NCBI RefSeq assembly: GCF_025464955.1
Contig: NZ_JAODNM010000139.1
Location: 16,662-80,661, forward strand
Direction of reading: 5' to 3'
Length of the DNA stretch: 64,000 nucleotides
Source: Amycolatopsis sp.
Lineage (GTDB): Bacteria > Actinomycetota > Actinomycetes > Mycobacteriales > Pseudonocardiaceae
Part shown: piece after piece, positions 17,874-26,005 of the stretch
Position numbering within the stretch: position 1 is the stretch's first letter
Layout of the letters: every line of letters starts with the position of its first letter
Translations under genes and position numbers: made by a program
The notes under the pieces: model-generated
Seen by the model: the letters and a program-made list of their open reading frames with translations, nothing else
The model's database searches: none
What the model was told of the DNA's origin: nothing

Positions 17874-18704
17874 ATGGCGAGCCAGGAACTGGCCCGTTTC
17901 CTGCGCGAACGCCGCGAGGATCTGCGCCCGGTCGACGTCGGCCTGCCCACCGGCCCACGGCGTCGCACTCCGGGCCTGCGCCGGGAGGAGGTCGCCGGAT
18001 TGGCCAACATGTCCGTCGACTACTACGTCCGGCTCGAGCAGGCCCGCGGCCCGCATCCGTCGTCGCGGATCCTGGATGCCGTCACCGACGCGCTGCGGCT
18101 CACCCCGGCTGAGCGGATGCACGTCTTCCGGCTCGCCGGCGTCAACCCGGAGCCGCCGGCCGGCCCGGTTCGCCAGGTCCGGCCGTACGTAGCCGGCCTG
18201 CTGCACCGGATGACCGACACCGCGGCCATCGTCACCGATGCCTCCTACGACGTCATTGCCTGGAACCCCCTGGCCAACGCGCTGCTGGGCGACCTCGAAA
18301 CCGAACCGAACCTGGCCCGGCGGCGTTTCCTGCGCACCGGTCGCTCCGAGAGTTCCAGCACCGGGAGTTCCAGCACTGAGAGTTCCAGCACCGAGGAGTT
18401 CGCCCCCATCGTGGCGGGGCGGTTGCGCGCCTCGGCCGCCCGCTATCCGCGCGACGAGCCGCTCGCTCGCCTACTGGCGGAGCTGCGTGCCGGAAGCGAG
18501 GAGTTCGTCGCCGCCTGGGACGCCAACCCGGTGCGCGCCCCCGGTCACCGGGTGAAGACGATGAACCATCCGGAGGTCGGGCCGCTGCGCGTCAACTGCG
18601 ACGTGCTCGTCGTTCCCGAAGACGACCAGCAGGTCGTCTTCATCACCGCGGATCCGGGCACCCCGGCCTCTCGGGCACTGAGACAGCTCCTCTCCGCCGG
18701 CTGA
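17874..18704 (+). CDS. XRE-family regulator with MmyB-like ligand domain
   Basis: A 276-residue regulator: N-terminal helix-turn-helix (residues 8-75, GLRREEVAGLANMSVDYYVR) and a C-terminal MmyB-like PAS-fold domain (DASYDVIAWNPLANALLGDL) that in this family binds fatty-acid-like ligands. It is divergent from an SDR gene, its likely target. A short Ser/Thr-rich insert at residues 159-173 comes from three tandem copies of a 15-base unit, in a loop that is normally shorter. The GTG/ATG choice is clear: ATG follows GGAGGTGACGA. Confidence 0.92.
   Translation: MASQELARFLRERREDLRPVDVGLPTGPRRRTPGLRREEVAGLANMSVDYYVRLEQARGPHPSSRILDAVTDALRLTPAERMHVFRLAGVNPEPPAGPVRQVRPYVAGLLHRMTDTAAIVTDASYDVIAWNPLANALLGDLETEPNLARRRFLRTGRSESSSTGSSSTESSSTEEFAPIVAGRLRASAARYPRDEPLARLLAELRAGSEEFVAAWDANPVRAPGHRVKTMNHPEVGPLRVNCDVLVVPEDDQQVVFITADPGTPASRALRQLLSAG
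18348..18392 (+). repeat. Three tandem 15-bp repeats inside a regulator gene
   Basis: Three in-frame copies of GAGAGTTCCAGCACC (second copy GGG...ACT) encode ESSST, GSSST, ESSST. The unit is a multiple of three, so copy-number changes would keep the XRE reading frame and only alter a loop length. Confidence 0.85.
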
Positions 18705-18754
18705 TGTTCGTCTAAAGTCGAACGGGAAGACTGTCCCGGACGAGGAGTGATCCT

Positions 18755-19780
18755 GTGCCGCTGAACTCGGAACCGTTGCGCAAGCTGGGTTTCCTGACCA
18801 TCGGGTTGTTCGACGAGGCCGATCCGCGCCGCGGCCACGAGTCGACATTGGACATCATCGAGCTGGGTGAACGGCTGGGGTTCGACAGCGCCTGGGTCCG
18901 TCACCGCCACCTGCAATACGGCATCTCCTCGCCGGTGGCGGTCCTCGCGGCGGCGTCGCAGCGCACCAGCCGCATCGAGCTGGGCACCGCGGTCATCCCG
19001 CTGGGCTGGGAGAACCCACTGCGGCTCGCCGAAGACCTCGCGACCGTAGACATCCTGTCCGGCGGCCGCCTCAACCCCGGGATCAGCGTCGGTCCGCCGA
19101 GGAACTATGACCAGGTGAAGGGCGCGTTGTACCCCGACACCGCCGACGTCGAGGACTTCGGTTACGACCGGGTGCAACGGCTGCTGGACTTCGTCCGCGG
19201 CGAGGCGGTCACCGACGCCGGCGGGGTCGAGGGCTTCGAGGTCTTCTCCGACCGCGTCCAGCCGCATTCGCCGGGGCTGGGCAGCAGGCTGTGGTACGGC
19301 GGGGCGAGCCTGCGGTCGGCGCAGTGGGCCGGTGAGCACGGGATGAACTTCCTGACGAGCAGCGTGGTCAAGGCGGAGGAAATCGAGGACTTCACCCAGA
19401 TCCAGCTTGCGCTCGTCCGGAAGTTCCGCGCCCACCACCCCGATGGCGACCGCGCCCGCGTTTCCCAGGGCCTGGTGGTGATCCCCACCGACTCCGCCAC
19501 GCCGGAACAGCGCGCGAAGTACGAGGAGTACGCGAGCAAGCGACTGCCGCGTACGGCCACGCCGCAAGGCCCGGCCCGCCTGCTGTTCGCCCCCGACCTG
19601 GTCGGCACCGCCGACGAAATCGCCGAACGGTTGTACTCCGACGTGGCGTTCCGGGAGATCGACGAGGTCGCCTTCGCGCTGCCCTTCACCTTCGAACACG
19701 AAGACTACGTCCAGATCCTCACCGACATCGCCACGAAACTCGGCCCTGCCCTCGGCTGGAAACCAGCCGACGCGGTCTAG
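18755..19780 (+). CDS. Luciferase-like (LLM class) flavin-dependent oxidoreductase
   Basis: A 341-residue TIM-barrel oxidoreductase of the luciferase-like monooxygenase class, which uses FMN or F420. The N-terminus KLGFLTIGLFDEADPRRGHESTLDIIELGERLGFDSAWVRHRHLQ and the segment ILSGGRLNPGISVGPP are family hallmarks, the latter near residues 100-115 lining the flavin. The GTG start at 18755 follows GAGGAG. It stands alone between the XRE gene and an intergenic repeat region. Substrate is unknown; relatives include alkanal monooxygenases and F420-dependent dehydrogenases. Confidence 0.88.
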   Translation: MPLNSEPLRKLGFLTIGLFDEADPRRGHESTLDIIELGERLGFDSAWVRHRHLQYGISSPVAVLAAASQRTSRIELGTAVIPLGWENPLRLAEDLATVDILSGGRLNPGISVGPPRNYDQVKGALYPDTADVEDFGYDRVQRLLDFVRGEAVTDAGGVEGFEVFSDRVQPHSPGLGSRLWYGGASLRSAQWAGEHGMNFLTSSVVKAEEIEDFTQIQLALVRKFRAHHPDGDRARVSQGLVVIPTDSATPEQRAKYEEYASKRLPRTATPQGPARLLFAPDLVGTADEIAERLYSDVAFREIDEVAFALPFTFEHEDYVQILTDIATKLGPALGWKPADAV

Positions 19781-19884
19781 CAACTCGCCGTCGAGTTGCG
19801 ATGCTGAGGGCTCGCAACTATCGCAACTCGCCGTCGAGTTGCGGTAGTTGACTCTGCAACGATCGCAAGTCGACGGCGTGTTGC
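19780..19884. repeat. Three copies of a 20-bp palindromic element
   Basis: GCAACTCGCCGTCGAGTTGC occurs at 19780-19799 and 19823-19842, and a degenerate inverted copy GCAAGTCGACGGCGTGTTGC at 19865-19884. Each is an 8-base inverted repeat around a 4-base centre. The first overlaps the TAG stop of the oxidoreductase gene by one base. A fourth copy lies at 46890-46909. They may act as terminators for the upstream gene, but lack a T-tract and the same unit recurs far away, so a mobile or protein-binding element is also possible. Confidence 0.85.
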
Positions 19885-19959
19885 GGGGCCATCCCTGCCG
19901 GCCGGCCACGGATAAGACGTGAGCGCCACATATGTGAATGGTTGGCCGCTACGCCAATG

Positions 19960-19971
19960 TGGTCTAGGCCA
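19960..19971. promoter_or_regulatory. DasR-like operator (dre-type site)
   Basis: TGGTCTAGGCCA matches the core of the GlcNAc-regulator DasR site (TGGTCTAGACCA) at 11 of 12 positions. It lies 112 bases before the secreted protein gene at 20084, in a notably AT-richer stretch (19920-20080) that otherwise holds no gene. DasR binding is inferred by consensus; the regulator itself is not in the window. Confidence 0.6.
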
Positions 19972-20083
19972 AAACTTTTCCTTGTTAGTGGTTGGTCCTT
20001 CTCGTATGGTGACTTTCGCTGGTCAGGAAACGCTTAACGGGACTGTCGACCCTACCGCCGCCTTGAGATTAAGAAGGTTGGAT

Positions 20084-20683
20084 ATGCGGAAGAAACTTCG
20101 CGCCGTCGCCGGCGCGGCGGTCCTCGGCGCTATGGTCCTGATGGCTCCGACAGCGAACGCACAGGTATCCGGCGGCGGCTGGATTTCCTATTCCCCGTCA
20201 TACAACACGCAGCAGGTGGGCTGCGGGCTCGCCAGCGGGCTCACCTTCCAGCTGACGTGTTCGAGTACCAGTGGTGAGCAGCGCGCCGAGCGGCGGTACG
20301 TCACCTACACCGGTGGCACGCACCAGTTCCAGGGTTCGTTCAAGATCACCAGTATGGGTGGCAGCCGGATCAGCCTCAAGCAGACCTTCAGCGATTCCGT
20401 CCCCGGCCCGTACTTCCTGCTGGCCGTGGAGCAGGGCGGCCGGATGTACGCCGTCGAGGGCGGCGCGACGATCGCGAGCGGTGCCACGGTCGGCACGACG
20501 GTCCGGGTGAACACCATCAACACCCCCGGTTCGAACCACCAGACCTATATCAACGGTTCGTTGAAGAACACCGTTTCCAGTCCGAGTGGAAGCTACTACG
20601 ACAAGTTCGGCGCTTATCGCACGAGTAGCGGCAACGGGCCGATCACCGTGGTGTGGAGCGGTATCCAGTTCTGGCACAAATAA
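20084..20683 (+). CDS. Secreted jelly-roll-like protein of unknown function
   Basis: A 199-residue exported protein. Residues 1-28 form a Sec signal peptide (MRKKLRAVAGAAVLGAMVLM, cleavage after NAQ-like ANA). The mature part is beta-rich with two cysteines (VGCGLASGLTFQLTC) and a C-terminal pattern YYDKFGAYRTSSGNGPITVVWSG, which resembles concanavalin-like jelly-roll domains of polysaccharide lyase or glycan-binding proteins. No catalytic residues can be assigned. The start is fixed by the signal peptide; earlier in-frame starts have poor sequence. A DasR-like site upstream suggests co-regulation with chitin or GlcNAc use. Confidence 0.65.
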   Translation: MRKKLRAVAGAAVLGAMVLMAPTANAQVSGGGWISYSPSYNTQQVGCGLASGLTFQLTCSSTSGEQRAERRYVTYTGGTHQFQGSFKITSMGGSRISLKQTFSDSVPGPYFLLAVEQGGRMYAVEGGATIASGATVGTTVRVNTINTPGSNHQTYINGSLKNTVSSPSGSYYDKFGAYRTSSGNGPITVVWSGIQFWHK

Positions 20684-20781
20684 CCCCTGGGTCTTTCCCC
20701 TGGGTCCCCTTCTTCCTTTCGCGCGGCCGTATCGGTGCTGCCCGGTGCGGCCGCGCGCAGTCCCCACTGCCGAGGTTCGCC

Positions 20782-21528
20782 GTGTCCGCAAAAGTCTTGT
20801 GCCCGCTTTCGGTCCTGCTTGTCGCTGCCCTCGCGGGTTGTTCTTCGCCCGTCCAGGCCGCTCCCGTGAGTACCACCCCGGATTTGTCCGCAACGTTGGT
20901 TTCGCCCGTCGATATCATGCTGAAATGGCAGGACGACGACCCGGCGGCGGCCGGTCACACGGTCGAATTCGCGACCGGCACCCCCGGCAGCGAGTACACG
21001 GTCCTGCAGTACGTTCAGGCGGGTCAGACGATGTACACCCATCCCGACCTGATCCCGCAAACCCCGTTCTACTACCGGCTTCGGCCGTTCTACGGCCCAG
21101 CGTCGGCGGCGGTCGAAGTCGACTTGCCGCCCGGCGCCTACGACGACAAGGCGGCCGCGGACGACCACGCGTGGGCCCAGCCGCTCCCGGTGCCGTCCGG
21201 ATCCGTTGCGAAGCAACCGATCCGCGGCGCGGGACGGTCCACCGCCGGCGCTCCCACCGAGTTCACAGCCACCGTGATGGACCCCAACGGTATCAAGTTC
21301 ACCTGGACAGACCATGCCAGTGACGAGGATGGCTACCTGCTAGAAAGCAAGCCCAAGGGCAGCGCGACCTACAACGAGGTCGAGGTGCTCGACCCGAACA
21401 TCACCTCGGTCGGGCTGACCACGCTGCCCACCGAAAAGCAGGCAACCTACCGAGTTCGGGCGTTCTACTACGGGAAGCCGTCCAACATCGCGCACCAAAC
21501 CACTGGCGATGCCCCGCCGGGGACCTAG
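20782..21528 (+). CDS. Lipoprotein with two fibronectin type III-like domains
   Basis: A 248-residue protein with a lipoprotein signal: hydrophobic LCPLSVLLVAALAGC, lipidated at C19 or so (lipobox LAGC). Two FN3-like beta domains follow, about residues 30-110 (VDIMLKWQDDDPAAAGHTVEF, FYYRLRPFYG) and 150-240 (IKFTWTDHASDEDGYLLE, ATYRVRAFYYG). FN3 modules usually mediate binding or spacing at the cell surface. The GTG start at 20782 is chosen because it begins the signal peptide. The stop overlaps the convergent CYTH-CHAD gene by 4 bases. Function unknown; it is likely anchored on the outer side of the membrane. Confidence 0.75.
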   Translation: MSAKVLCPLSVLLVAALAGCSSPVQAAPVSTTPDLSATLVSPVDIMLKWQDDDPAAAGHTVEFATGTPGSEYTVLQYVQAGQTMYTHPDLIPQTPFYYRLRPFYGPASAAVEVDLPPGAYDDKAAADDHAWAQPLPVPSGSVAKQPIRGAGRSTAGAPTEFTATVMDPNGIKFTWTDHASDEDGYLLESKPKGSATYNEVEVLDPNITSVGLTTLPTEKQATYRVRAFYYGKPSNIAHQTTGDAPPGT

Positions 21529-23000
21529 TGGCGCTTCTCGAAGTCCCGCTCCAGTCGTTCGGCTTCGGCGGTGTTGTGACCGTGGATCAACCCGTAGGTG
21601 AAGGCGTTCGCGCCGGACAGGTGTGCGCGCACGCCGAGTTCGCGAAGTACTTCCCGGGCGACCACGCTGTCGTGGTGGTCACCGAGGATGCTCTGGATCT
21701 TCTTGACGTTTTTGGTCCAAGCTTTCAGTTTCTTACCGAAAGCCGGTTGCGCGGCCTCGCCCGTGTCGCGCGCTTGCTTGGCCTTCTTGCGGACTTCGTG
21801 CAGCGCGGCATCCCGCCCGTGCCCGTGGCCTTCGCGGACGAACGTCTTGTGGGCGCGCTTGACCTTCTTCGCGCCGTGACTGATGGCTCGCTCCAGCTCC
21901 TTGCGCGCGGGCCGCGTGGCTTTGTCTGTCAATGGAGGTGTATCGAGGAGCTTGTCCAACGCCTTCAACAGGCCGACGTATCTCGGATTGTCCAGCGCAC
22001 CAAGGGCTTTCTCGTGGCCGTCGGCGGCTGCGCGGGCGAAATGCGCCGTCAGCGAAGCCTTCACCGGCCCTATGACGAGCCGGGACGGCTGCGCGGCCAG
22101 TTGGTCGTGAAGGAGCTTCTCCAGCACCTCAGTGTCCCGAGCGAGCGCGAGCTCACCGCCCAGCCATTTCAGCTCGTCCGCGAGCGGTTTCGTCGCGTCG
22201 CGGTCCAGTACCCGCCGGAAAGCGCTGAGCGCGCTTCGCAAGCGGCGGGAGGCCACCCGCATTTGGTGCACCGCGTCGTCAGTGCCGGTGCGGACCCCGA
22301 CGTCGTGCACGCGCAGCAGGGAGGACTGCTCGGCGAGGTAGGCGAGCACCACCTCGCCGGCCGAAGACTTCGGGCCTGGCGTCGGCCGGTCGCTGCGAGG
22401 AACTCGGTCACCAAGTAGCCGGGCGACCTTGGACGACGACTTCGACCGCTTCGCGCCCTGCTGTTTGAGCGCCTTCTCGACGTCGTCGAGCAGTTCGGCG
22501 TCCTCGGCGCCCGGCGCGAGTTCCGCCTCCAGCTCCCGCCATGCGTCCAGACGCGCGCTTTCGCCCATGACTTCCGCGGTGACGTGATCGTCAGCAAGGA
22601 TCGCCAGCGTCCGCCCCTCGGCGTCGACGAGCTCGGACGACAGCCGCGTGGTGGCGAGGTGGGCGATCGGGACCAGCTTCTTGCCGTTCGTCCGGGCCGT
22701 CACCAGTCGGGCGAGTTCGGCAGGCACGCTGGTGCGGCCTTCGGCGAGCGGAAGGTGGATCTCCTCGCGTTGTTCCGGACCGACGGGGAGTTTGAGGTGC
22801 CAGCCCTCGTCTTCACCGCCCGTCCGCCGCCGCAGCGTGATTCCGGCCTGGGACAGCCGGAAACCACGTGTGTCGAAGTAGGTCGCGTCGAGGTGGATCT
22901 CCTGCGGCTCGGTCACGGTCGCGATCGGTCCGACGCCCGCCAGCCGGGGGACCGCAGTTCCGGAGGCTAGGTCAAATTTGCGTTCCCACTCAAGGCTCAT
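21525..23000 (-). CDS. CYTH and CHAD domain-containing protein
   Basis: A 491-residue two-domain protein. The N-terminal CYTH domain (about 1-200) begins with the ExExK motif E4-W-E6-R-K8, the signature of triphosphate tunnel enzymes that bind tripolyphosphate or polyphosphate with metal. The C-terminal CHAD domain (about 225-490) is helical with conserved histidines (VHDVGVRTGTDDAVHQMRVASRR, ALHEVRKKAKQARD), known to bind polyphosphate. The pair probably acts in polyphosphate metabolism. It lies 6 bases downstream of a pseudouridine synthase gene on the same strand. Confidence 0.93.
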   Translation of the reverse strand: MSLEWERKFDLASGTAVPRLAGVGPIATVTEPQEIHLDATYFDTRGFRLSQAGITLRRRTGGEDEGWHLKLPVGPEQREEIHLPLAEGRTSVPAELARLVTARTNGKKLVPIAHLATTRLSSELVDAEGRTLAILADDHVTAEVMGESARLDAWRELEAELAPGAEDAELLDDVEKALKQQGAKRSKSSSKVARLLGDRVPRSDRPTPGPKSSAGEVVLAYLAEQSSLLRVHDVGVRTGTDDAVHQMRVASRRLRSALSAFRRVLDRDATKPLADELKWLGGELALARDTEVLEKLLHDQLAAQPSRLVIGPVKASLTAHFARAAADGHEKALGALDNPRYVGLLKALDKLLDTPPLTDKATRPARKELERAISHGAKKVKRAHKTFVREGHGHGRDAALHEVRKKAKQARDTGEAAQPAFGKKLKAWTKNVKKIQSILGDHHDSVVAREVLRELGVRAHLSGANAFTYGLIHGHNTAEAERLERDFEKRH

Positions 23001-23006
23001 GGTCGA

Positions 23007-23963
23007 TCAGGTACCCGATCGGGTGGCGTGCCAATCGCCGGCCCAGGCGTCGTAGTCGGTCCAGGCCTGCAAGTCGAGGCGGCTTTCGAAACGACGGGGC
23101 GCACCGGTGATCGGGTCGGTGAATTCGAGCACCTTCGCCAGCAGCTGCAACGGACGGCTGAAGTCGTCGAGCGGGGTTTCGGTGAGCACGGGGTAGAAGT
23201 CGTCACCCAGGATCGGGACGCCGAGCCCGCTCATGTGCAGCCGGAGCTGGTGGGTCCGGCCGGTCTCGGGGACCAGCCGGTACCGGCCGCGGCCGTTGAC
23301 GTACTCGATCAACTCGACGCGGGTTTCGGCGTTGGGCTCGCCGGGGAGCTCCTGCGCGGTGATGATGCCGCGCTCCTTGACGATGCGGCTGCGGATCGTG
23401 CACGGAAGTTCCAGGTCGGGATCGTACGGCGCGATGGCCTCGTAGACCTTGCTGACCAGCCTGTCCCGGAACAGGGTCTGGTAAGCGCCGCGGCGGGTCG
23501 GCTCGATGATGAACATCACCAGCCCCGCGGTCACCCGGTCCAGCCGGTGCGCCGGCACGAGCTGCGGCAGGTCCAGCTCTCGGCGGAGCCGGACGAGCGC
23601 GGTCTCGACAATGTGCTGACCTCGGGGGATGGTCGCGAGGAAGTGCGGCTTGTCGACGACCAGCAGGGTCTCGTCGCGGTGGACCACGGAAATGCCGAAC
23701 GGCACCGTGACCTCGTCGGGCAGGTCGCGGTGGAACCAGACGAACGAGTTCGGCACGAACGGCGCGTCCGGGGCGAGCGGGCCGTCCTGCCCGACGATCC
23801 CCTGTTCCAGCAGCATTTCGTCGATGCGCCCGGGATCGACCCTGGGCAGCCGTTCGACGAGGTGGTCCCGCAGGGTCGCCCAGCTGCCCTCGGCCGGCAT
23901 CTTCAACCGGGCGGGGTCCAGCCCGTGGCGCTGCGGCAGGGGTCCCTTGAGCTTGCGTCTCAT
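23007..23963 (-). CDS. RluA-family pseudouridine synthase
   Basis: A 318-residue RNA pseudouridine synthase. The catalytic aspartate is D142 in the HRLDR motif (PAHRLDRVTAG), and ETGRTHQLRLHM near residues 240-251 is the second conserved family motif. These enzymes convert uridine to pseudouridine in rRNA or tRNA. No S4 domain of classical type is visible, although an N-terminal extension of about 85 residues precedes the catalytic fold. The start at 23963 is chosen because the upstream alternative adds unlike sequence. RNA target is unknown. Confidence 0.92.
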   Translation of the reverse strand: MRRKLKGPLPQRHGLDPARLKMPAEGSWATLRDHLVERLPRVDPGRIDEMLLEQGIVGQDGPLAPDAPFVPNSFVWFHRDLPDEVTVPFGISVVHRDETLLVVDKPHFLATIPRGQHIVETALVRLRRELDLPQLVPAHRLDRVTAGLVMFIIEPTRRGAYQTLFRDRLVSKVYEAIAPYDPDLELPCTIRSRIVKERGIITAQELPGEPNAETRVELIEYVNGRGRYRLVPETGRTHQLRLHMSGLGVPILGDDFYPVLTETPLDDFSRPLQLLAKVLEFTDPITGAPRRFESRLDLQAWTDYDAWAGDWHATRSGT

Positions 23964-24188
23964 CGAATCGCACTGTACTTGGGCTGGCGCTGTACTTGCG
24001 GCGGACACAGGCCGTCCCCGCCGGGAAGAGAAGTCCGACGGGGACGAGTTGTGCGGGCCGACGCGACCGGTCGCCTCTCGGCGGAACGCGCGGCGCGGCT
24101 CCCGAAGATAGTCCGCGCCGGCAAAGGGGTGAGCCCGGGGGACACGGCGTCGCGTCGACCGAGGGTTCCAACACCGCCTCCCGCGTTC

Positions 24189-25595
24189 CTATTCCGGCGG
24201 GTTTCGGGAGGCCGCGATCGCGTGGGCGCGGTGGGCCTGTCGCTCGGCCATGCGGCGGAACACCACCAGGTGGATGGGCCACAGCGCACGCCAGTAGAGC
24301 CACCCTGGCAGCCCCTTGGCCCGCAGCGCTCCGACCTGCTGCAGCTCGCTTCGTGGCGTGGTGACCGTCCGGTAGGCCAGCCAGGCTTCGCCGCAGAACC
24401 AGCGATGCGTGGCCAGTACGAGCACAGTTTCGCCGTGTTCGCGCACGGTCCACCAGTCCACCTGCTCACCCCGGTCGAGGGTCGTCGGGTGGTGGAGGCC
24501 GAGGCGTTCCCCGAACAGCCGGCCTAGCAGGATCCGCGCTCGCCACGCCCACGCGAGGCCGTACCAGCGCAGGTCGCCGCCGCAGTTCTGCAGGTCGAGC
24601 TGGGCGTCTTGCCGGGCTTCGAGGTCGAGAAGCGCGCCGGAACGGAACACATACACGCCGTCGTGGAGGCCGCCGTCCTGGTCGAAGATGGTCTGTTCAA
24701 GGCGTTCTTCCTGCTCGTCGAGGGCGAGTCGCAGCGCTTCGGACACCCCTCGCGGGCGCACCTTGAACGCCGCGTCGGTGTGCGCCCGGTCGTTGACTAC
24801 GACGTCGTTGGTGAGGCTTTCGATCAGCGAATGGCTCACCGAGGTGTCCACGGGAGTGACGAAGTCGACCCAGTGCGCGGACAGCCGCGGCGTGAGCAGC
24901 GGGACCCGCAGGATCCGGCGGCGGCGCAGGCCCCGCACCCTCGCGTAGGCCTGCATCATGTCGACGTAGCTGACTTCGTCCGGCCCGCCGATCTCGTACA
25001 CGCCCGGCGGTACGGCCGCGGCCTTCTCGAGGTAGTCGAGCAGGTCGTGTTCGGCGAGCGGGCACAGCACGCTGTCGACCCAGCGCGGGCAGACCATCGC
25101 GGGCAGGCGCTCGGTGAGGTACCGCAGCATTTCGAAGGAGATACTGCCGGACCCCAGGATCACCGCCGCCCGCAGTTCCACGGTGTCCACGTTGCCCGAG
25201 GCGAGGATCTCACCGACCTCCTGACGGCTGGCCAGGTGCTTCGACAGCTTTCCCTGGCCGAGTCCGCCCAGGTAGACGATGCGTTCGACACCGGCGTTCG
25301 ACGCCGCTGTCGCGAAGGCTCGGGCGAACTCGCGATCGCGTTCGGCAAAGTCGTCACCGCCGGCCATGGCGTGGACGAAGTAGTAGGCCACGGCGCAACC
25401 ACGAAGGGCGGCCGCGGTGGCGTCGACGTCCGAGACGTCTACTGAGCGACGTTCGATTCCGAGGCCTTCGGGCAGGTGGTCGAGGGTCCGTCCCAGTGCG
25501 AGCACCGGCCGGTCCCCGCGCAGGTGGTGCGCCAGCCGGGTGCCCACGTAGCCGCCGGCACCCGCTATCGCGACTCGTGCCGCTGGTGCGGTCAT
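24189..25595 (-). CDS. SDR (NDUFA9-like) protein fused to DUF2867
   Basis: A 468-residue protein. The N-terminal two thirds is an atypical SDR with the nucleotide motif GAGGYVGTRLA (residues 11-21) and no clear YxxxK, as in NAD(P)-binding NDUFA9-like and YbjT-like proteins. The C-terminal part (about 330-460) matches DUF2867, with the motif GLAWAWRARILLGRLFGERLG. This architecture is common in actinobacteria; function is unknown, with proposed roles in lipid or redox metabolism. It is divergent from a small gene. The region between it and the pseudouridine synthase (about 225 bases) shows no gene. Confidence 0.85.
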   Translation of the reverse strand: MTAPAARVAIAGAGGYVGTRLAHHLRGDRPVLALGRTLDHLPEGLGIERRSVDVSDVDATAAALRGCAVAYYFVHAMAGGDDFAERDREFARAFATAASNAGVERIVYLGGLGQGKLSKHLASRQEVGEILASGNVDTVELRAAVILGSGSISFEMLRYLTERLPAMVCPRWVDSVLCPLAEHDLLDYLEKAAAVPPGVYEIGGPDEVSYVDMMQAYARVRGLRRRRILRVPLLTPRLSAHWVDFVTPVDTSVSHSLIESLTNDVVVNDRAHTDAAFKVRPRGVSEALRLALDEQEERLEQTIFDQDGGLHDGVYVFRSGALLDLEARQDAQLDLQNCGGDLRWYGLAWAWRARILLGRLFGERLGLHHPTTLDRGEQVDWWTVREHGETVLVLATHRWFCGEAWLAYRTVTTPRSELQQVGALRAKGLPGWLYWRALWPIHLVVFRRMAERQAHRAHAIAASRNPPE

Positions 25596-25737
25596 GCCCT
25601 CATTCTCGGGGCGGCACCAGCCGCCCGCAGTACGGATGTCGGGTGGCTCCATAGTGGACGAAGCGGACCTCGGGGAACTTACGGACGGGGTCACGGCGTT
25701 GAAAGGAGTGTAGAGACCGCCGGGCGAAAGGAAGATC

Positions 25738-25938
25738 ATGGCTTTTTTGCGCAGGCTGACGGTTCTCGCGGGTGCCGCGGAAGCGGCCCGCAGATACGCG
25801 AAGAAGAACCCCGAGAAGGTCGCTCGCCTCGCTGATCAGGCGGGCCGGTTCGCCGACCGGCAGACCAAGGGGAAGTACTCGGACAAGATCGACGGCGCTG
25901 TCCGCAAGGTCCGTGGGGCCACGACCGACGGTCAGTAG
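25738..25938 (+). CDS. Small MT0933/Rv0909-type antitoxin-like protein
   Basis: A 66-residue, lysine- and arginine-rich protein. The pattern DQAGRFADRQTKGKYSDKIDGAVRKVRG (in two parts, residues 33-60) fits the MT0933 (Rv0909) antitoxin family, which is rich in such KI/D-K-A repeats. A GGAAAGGAAG ribosome site precedes the ATG. No toxin gene (such as the Rv0910 type) is adjacent, so this copy is either orphan or has a structural or DNA-binding role. It is followed by a perfect hairpin terminator. Confidence 0.7.
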   Translation: MAFLRRLTVLAGAAEAARRYAKKNPEKVARLADQAGRFADRQTKGKYSDKIDGAVRKVRGATTDGQ

Positions 25939-25950
25939 CCGCCCGGTGCC

Positions 25951-25985
25951 CACGACCGCTCGCGAAACACTCGCGAGCGGTCGTG
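25951..25985. terminator. Perfect 15-bp hairpin between convergent genes
   Basis: Arms CACGACCGCTCGCGA (25951-25965) and its exact complement (25971-25985) flank a 5-base loop. It sits between the small antitoxin-like gene and the convergent ligase gene and can serve both as a factor-independent terminator despite having no T-tract. Confidence 0.8.
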
Positions 25986-26005
25986 AACTGCGCTTGCACC
26001 GGCTG

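Noticed and set aside
18706..18723. GTTCG-N8-CGAAC inverted repeat before the luciferase-like gene, a possible LexA box
   Set aside because: The half-sites point outward relative to TCGAAC-N4-GTTCGA and the spacing is wrong for LexA.
20695..20730. Repeated CCCCTGGGTC after the gene at 20084 as a terminator
   Set aside because: The copies are direct, not inverted, so no hairpin forms.
25738..25938. A complete toxin-antitoxin pair
   Set aside because: Only the antitoxin-like gene is present; neighbours are a terminator, a ligase and an SDR protein.
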